This document shows positions 60,822 through 64,000 of a stretch of 64,000 bases of DNA, in pieces. Origin of the DNA: Mesorhizobium sp. CAU 1732. Its GTDB lineage: Bacteria > Pseudomonadota > Alphaproteobacteria > Rhizobiales > Rhizobiaceae. The stretch is from positions 310,001 to 374,000 of the forward strand of contig NZ_JBDQQR010000001.1 in assembly GCF_039888675.1 (NCBI RefSeq), read 5' to 3'. The stretch's first letter is position 1. Each line of letters begins with the position of its first letter. A program made the position numbers and the translations under genes. The notes under the pieces are model-generated. The model saw only the letters and a list, made by a program, of their open reading frames with translations, did not search any database and was not told where the DNA came from.

Positions 60822-61606
60822 GTACCTTTTTGCCACCCCGCCCTGAACCGGTGTCCGCTGCCGGAACGTCCAGTCTCCGGCCGAAGCTTGCCGACCGCCT
60901 TGTTGAAGCCATTCGCAACGAGATCGCCAGGGGGGCGCTTGCGCCCGGCGCGCAACTGCCGACCGAAAGCCGGCTCTGTGAGACCTATGGCGTCAGCCGC
61001 ACCGTGGTGCGTGAAGCGATCACGCGTCTGGCCGCCGACGGGCTCGTCACGCCCCGGCAGGGCGCCGGCATTTTCGTCAATGAACGGGCGGCCGGCTCGG
61101 TCGGCGCGATGGTCGCGGAGATCGGCGACAAGGTGTCGGTGGTGCTGAACGTTCTCGAGGTCCGCATGGCCGTCGAGATCGAATCCGCCGCCCTCGCCGC
61201 CCAACGCCGATCCGCCTCACAGGAAGCCCAGATACTTGAGGCGTTCAATGCGTTTGAAACCCTGCTTCGCAACGGCGAGCCGACCGGCGCCGCTGACTTC
61301 GCCTTTCACAGGGCGATCGCCGAATCGACCAACAACCCCTTCTATGTCGAAATCCTCGACGTGCTCGGCAGGCGTACGATCCCGCGCGATCTCGTCACAA
61401 GCATCTCGTCCCAACTGCTGCAGTCGCAGGAGTATCAGGAAAAGCTGCAGGCCGAGCACATGGCCATCATGAGCGCGATCTCGGACGGTGATGCGGACAC
61501 GGCTCGCGATGCGATGCGCAAGCATCTCTCGGCCAGCCGCAGGCGCTACCACGGCCTCCTGCGCAGTGGCAGCGATCTTCAAACGATCTTCGCACGCTCC
61601 GTCTAG
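60818..61606 (+). CDS. FadR/GntR family regulator in the uronate operon
   Basis: 262-residue GntR-type regulator with FCD domain. The winged helix covers residues 25-90 (RLVEAIRNEIARGALAPGAQ; CETYGVSRTVVREAITRLAA), and the FCD domain has DFAFHRAIAESTNNPFYVEI near 158-177 and AMRKHLSASRRRYHG near 231. The start overlaps the DctM stop (ATGA). It differs from the divergent GntR protein, so the locus has two such regulators, possibly answering different uronate intermediates. Confidence 0.92.
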   Translation: MSTFLPPRPEPVSAAGTSSLRPKLADRLVEAIRNEIARGALAPGAQLPTESRLCETYGVSRTVVREAITRLAADGLVTPRQGAGIFVNERAAGSVGAMVAEIGDKVSVVLNVLEVRMAVEIESAALAAQRRSASQEAQILEAFNAFETLLRNGEPTGAADFAFHRAIAESTNNPFYVEILDVLGRRTIPRDLVTSISSQLLQSQEYQEKLQAEHMAIMSAISDGDADTARDAMRKHLSASRRRYHGLLRSGSDLQTIFARSV

Positions 61607-61650
61607 CGAGCCAGCGAACGAATGACGCGGACAACAGGAGAGTTTCCAAA

Positions 61651-62487
61651 GTGACCACCGATATTCGACAGGCAATCGATCCCCGTACGGCGCGAACGTT
61701 CGACACGGCGCAACTGCGCGACGCCTTCCTGATCGAGACCCTGTTTTCGCCCGATGCGGTGAACCTCACCTACACCCACCTCGACCGCCTGGTCGTCGGC
61801 GGCGTCATGCCGGTGGCGGGTTCCGTCGAGCTTGGCCAGGTCAAGGCGACGGGGACCGATGCCTTCCTCGACCGCCGCGAATTGACGGTCGTCAATGTCG
61901 GCGGCGCAGGCGCCGTGACCGCGGGCGGCGAACGCTTCGAACTCGGCCATCGCGACATGCTTTATGTGGGACGCGGCGCAAAGCCGCTCGTCTTCGAAAG
62001 CGCCGATGCGGGGCAACCGTCGAAATTCTACCTGCTCTCCGCGCCCGCGCACCACACCTATCCGTCGCGCCTGATCAGGATCGCCGATGCCAAGCGCCTC
62101 GATCTCGGCGCGCAGGTGACGTCGAACGAGCGCTCGATCTTCCAGTTCGTCCATCCCGACGTGATGGAGTCGTGCCAGCTTGTCGTCGGCATGACGGTTC
62201 TGGCGCCGGGCTCCGTCTGGAACACCATGCCGTGCCACGTGCACGACCGCCGCTCGGAAGCCTATCTCTACTTCGATCTCGACCCGGCGCAGCGCGTCTT
62301 CCATTTCATGGGTGAGCCGAGCGAGACGCGCCACATGGTGGTGGCGAACGAACAGGCGATCCTGTCGCCGGGCTGGTCGATCCACTCGGGAGCGGGAACG
62401 TCGAACTACACCTTCGTCTGGGCGATGGCGGGCGACAATGTCGACTACCGCGACGTCGATGCCGTCGACATGGGAGACCTGCGATGA
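61651..62487 (+). CDS. kduI: 5-dehydro-4-deoxy-D-glucuronate isomerase
   Basis: 278-residue cupin isomerase of pectin and uronate catabolism, forming 3-deoxy-D-glycero-2,5-hexodiulosonate. Zinc ligands are in MPCHVHDRRSEAYLYFDLDP near residues 195-214 (His, His, Glu) and a later His near 247 (SPGWSIHSGAGTSNYTF). GTG start with GGAG upstream. Its stop overlaps the kduD start by four bases. It also can act on hexuronates in E. coli under stress. Confidence 0.95.
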   Translation: MTTDIRQAIDPRTARTFDTAQLRDAFLIETLFSPDAVNLTYTHLDRLVVGGVMPVAGSVELGQVKATGTDAFLDRRELTVVNVGGAGAVTAGGERFELGHRDMLYVGRGAKPLVFESADAGQPSKFYLLSAPAHHTYPSRLIRIADAKRLDLGAQVTSNERSIFQFVHPDVMESCQLVVGMTVLAPGSVWNTMPCHVHDRRSEAYLYFDLDPAQRVFHFMGEPSETRHMVVANEQAILSPGWSIHSGAGTSNYTFVWAMAGDNVDYRDVDAVDMGDLR

Positions 62488-63245
62488 CCGCCAACCCCTT
62501 CGACCTCAGCGGCCGGCGCGCGATGGTCACAGGCGCCAACACGGGCATCGGCCAGGGCATCGCGGTGTCGCTGGCGCGTGCCGGCGCGGAGATCGTCGCG
62601 GTCGGCCGGTCGTCCATGGACGACACGGCTGCGATGATCACCGAGGTCGGCGGCACTATGCACGCGGTCATGGCCGATCTCGGCAAGCCGCGCGAGGCTG
62701 CCGACATGCTCGGTCGTGTATGGGACGAGATTGGGGCCCTCGACATCCTGATCAATAATGCAGGCATCATCCGGCGTGGCGACGCGATCGACTTCAGCGA
62801 GGACGATTGGGACGACGTGCTCGACGTCAACCTCAAGACGGCTTTCATGCTGTGCCAGGCGCTGGCGCGCAGGGCGCTCGATGCCAAGCGCCCCGCAAAG
62901 ATCGTCAACATCGCCTCGATGCTGTCTTTCCAGGGTGGCATCCGCATTGCGTCCTACACGGCCTCGAAAAGCGGACTGGCAGGCATAACCCGCCTTCTGG
63001 CGAACGAATGGGCGCCGCTCGGCATCAACGTCAACGCGATCGCGCCGGGCTATATCGCCACCAACAACACGGCGATCCTTCGCAAGGACGAGGAACGCAG
63101 CGCCGATATCATGAAGCGCATTCCAGCCGCGCGCTGGGGCGAACCGGAGGATCTGGGCGGCGCCGCCGTCTATCTGTCGAGCGATGCGGCGAATTATGTG
63201 CATGGCGTCATCCTGCCCGTCGACGGTGGATGGCTTGCGCGGTGA
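62484..63245 (+). CDS. kduD: 2-dehydro-3-deoxy-D-gluconate 5-dehydrogenase
   Basis: 253-residue short-chain dehydrogenase, reducing the KduI product to 2-keto-3-deoxygluconate with NADH. Nucleotide site VTGANTGIGQGIAVSLARAG near residues 14-33, NNAGIIRRGDAI near 91, and catalytic Ser/Tyr/Lys in NIASMLSFQGGIRIASYTAS followed by KSG near 145-165. The C-terminus PVDGGWLAR is typical. Translation is coupled to kduI. Confidence 0.95.
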   Translation: MTANPFDLSGRRAMVTGANTGIGQGIAVSLARAGAEIVAVGRSSMDDTAAMITEVGGTMHAVMADLGKPREAADMLGRVWDEIGALDILINNAGIIRRGDAIDFSEDDWDDVLDVNLKTAFMLCQALARRALDAKRPAKIVNIASMLSFQGGIRIASYTASKSGLAGITRLLANEWAPLGINVNAIAPGYIATNNTAILRKDEERSADIMKRIPAARWGEPEDLGGAAVYLSSDAANYVHGVILPVDGGWLAR

Positions 63246-63255
63246 GATGGTTGTT

Positions 63256-63594
63256 ATGACTATAAGCTCAATCTTCGTCCGCCCGACCGATGACCAGTGG
63301 GTGCCGACCGATCCCGGCGTGCGGCGGCGCGTGCTGACGCATGACGACCAGTTGATGATGGTCGAGTTCGCGTTCGAGGCAGGCGCGGAGGGCAAGCTTC
63401 ATTCGCATCCGCACATCCAGGCGAGCTACGTCGCCAAGGGCAGCTTCGAGGTGACGATCGATGGGCGGATGGAAACGCTGATGCAGGGCCAGAGCTTCAT
63501 CGTGCCGTCCAATGCCATCCACGGCGTGCGCGCGCTGGAGTCCGGCCTGCTTGTCGATTCCTTCACGCCCGCCCGCGCTGATTTCGTAAGCTGA
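63256..63594 (+). CDS. KdgF-like cupin of uronate metabolism
   Basis: 112-residue single cupin. Metal ligands are in EGKLHSHPHIQASYVAKGSF near residues 46-65 (His, His, Gln) and VPSNAIHGVRALESG near 83 (His). KdgF proteins speed ring opening of unsaturated uronates before KduI; the position after kduD supports this call. Starts at 63247 and 63256 are possible; the second has GAG better spaced. A general cupin without catalytic role is the alternative. Confidence 0.8.
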   Translation: MTISSIFVRPTDDQWVPTDPGVRRRVLTHDDQLMMVEFAFEAGAEGKLHSHPHIQASYVAKGSFEVTIDGRMETLMQGQSFIVPSNAIHGVRALESGLLVDSFTPARADFVS

Positions 63595-63629
63595 AACTTA
63601 CAGATACGCGTTATTGTGCAGTGCTCCGG

Positions 63630-63684
63630 GCATGGCAGCCATGCTCCCGTGCCGGTTGACTGCCGGGGTGCGCGGTGGTCATCA
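63630..63684. promoter_or_regulatory. Palindrome and candidate promoter before gnd
   Basis: GCATGGC-A-GCCATGC (63630-63644) is a perfect 7+7 palindrome. Twelve bases on, TTGACT (63656-63661) with a 17-base spacer leads to TCATCA (63679-63684), a fair -35 and weak -10. Together they look like a regulated gnd promoter. Neither element is confirmed. Confidence 0.35.
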
Positions 63685-63722
63685 TCCGTCGGCTGAGTGG
63701 TCCACAAGAAGGCAATCATTGC

Positions 63723-64000
63723 ATGTCCAAAGCGGAAATCGGCCTCATCGGCCTTGGCGTCATGGGATCGAACCTCGCGCTCAATATCGCCGAGAAGGGC
63801 TATCCGGTCGCCGTCTACAACCGCACGTCCTCGCGCACCGGCGCGTTCTTCGAGAATGCCGGCGCATTGCGCGAGAACATCGTGCCGTGCACGTCGCTCG
63901 AGGAACTGGTCGCCCAGATCAAGCCGCCGCGCCCGATCATCCTCATGGTGCAGGCCGGAAAGGCGGTCGACGAACAGATCGAGGGTCTTCGCGACCTTCT
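63723..64000 (+). CDS. gnd: 6-phosphogluconate dehydrogenase, N-terminal part (cut by window edge)
   Basis: The first 92 codons of a decarboxylating 6-phosphogluconate dehydrogenase are visible. KAEIGLIGLGVMGSNLALNI followed by AEKGYPVAVYNRTSSRT is the NADP-binding start with the GLGVMG loop and the NRT recognition site; LMVQAGKAVDEQIEGL near 77-92 follows. It yields ribulose 5-phosphate and NADPH from 6-phosphogluconate. AAGAAGGC is the likely ribosome site. Placed after the uronate genes but with its own promoter region. Confidence 0.92.
   Translation, partial: MSKAEIGLIGLGVMGSNLALNIAEKGYPVAVYNRTSSRTGAFFENAGALRENIVPCTSLEELVAQIKPPRPIILMVQAGKAVDEQIEGLRDL

Overview
The window is 64 kb of GC-rich, densely coded bacterial chromosome. 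It points to an alphaproteobacterium of the order Hyphomicrobiales (rhizobia and relatives, for example the Phyllobacteriaceae). The basis is the gene families present: a Mur-type Fur regulator beside sitABCD, an FrcK-like sugar kinase, a urease cluster interrupted by other genes, NodF/NodE-like acyl carrier and ketoacyl synthase proteins, DUF899 and DUF6356 proteins, and TAXI and DctPQM TRAP transporters. Genus is inference only. No rRNA, tRNA, CRISPR array, insertion sequence, prophage or plasmid replication gene was seen. The first gene (TPR/HTH-type protein) and the last (6-phosphogluconate dehydrogenase) run off the ends.

Layout. 1-9.7 kb: DUF899 locus; a leftward operon of LLM flavin oxidoreductase, acetolactate synthase-like and aldehyde dehydrogenase; a divergent LysR regulator; a pirin preceded by a structured leader; a DUF5996-GNAT fusion. 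9.8-13 kb: universal stress protein, MFS transporter, thioredoxin-like protein with a duplicated 3' end, YciF-like ferritin-fold protein. 13.4-17 kb: TAXI-TRAP transporter with its DUF1850 partner. 17-21.4 kb: LysE exporter, trans-3-hydroxy-L-proline dehydratase, PfpI, HAD phosphatase, dUTPase and a DUF433/DUF5615 toxin-antitoxin pair. 21.4-28.2 kb: Lrp regulator divergent from DUF6356, class II amidotransferase and glutaminase genes; DoxX; DNA alkylation repair plus barstar; prfC. 28.4-38.5 kb: OpgC-like acyltransferase, DEAD-box helicase, membrane alpha/beta hydrolase, 1-Cys peroxiredoxin, mutarotase-like protein, D-Ala-D-Ala carboxypeptidase lipoprotein, lyxose isomerase, sugar kinase, class II aldolase.

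38.5-47.8 kb holds a complete urease system (ureD, A, hupE/ureJ, B, then C, E, F, G). It is split into two leftward units by two rightward genes for small secreted proteins lying between ureB and ureC. The ureC unit also carries a monooxygenase, a membrane protein, a glutathione transferase and a DUF3995 protein. Divergent from ureD is a NodFE-like ACP/ketoacyl-synthase pair. 50-54.4 kb is the manganese uptake operon sitABCD with the divergent mur gene and two candidate Mur boxes between them. 55.6-63.6 kb is a uronate regulon: GntR regulator, uxaC, DctPQM TRAP importer, second GntR regulator, kduI, kduD and a KdgF-like cupin, leading to gnd.

Functional themes are urea and glutamine nitrogen use, hydroxyproline and hexuronate catabolism (plant or algal matter), manganese homeostasis and oxidative or thiol stress defence. 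The most unusual points are the secreted-protein pair inside the urease locus, the orphan NodFE-like pair with a His in place of Asp at the ACP attachment motif, the DUF433/DUF5615 pair, the DUF5996-GNAT fusion, and several structured or palindromic control regions. I found no clear defence island or wholly unknown multi-gene system.
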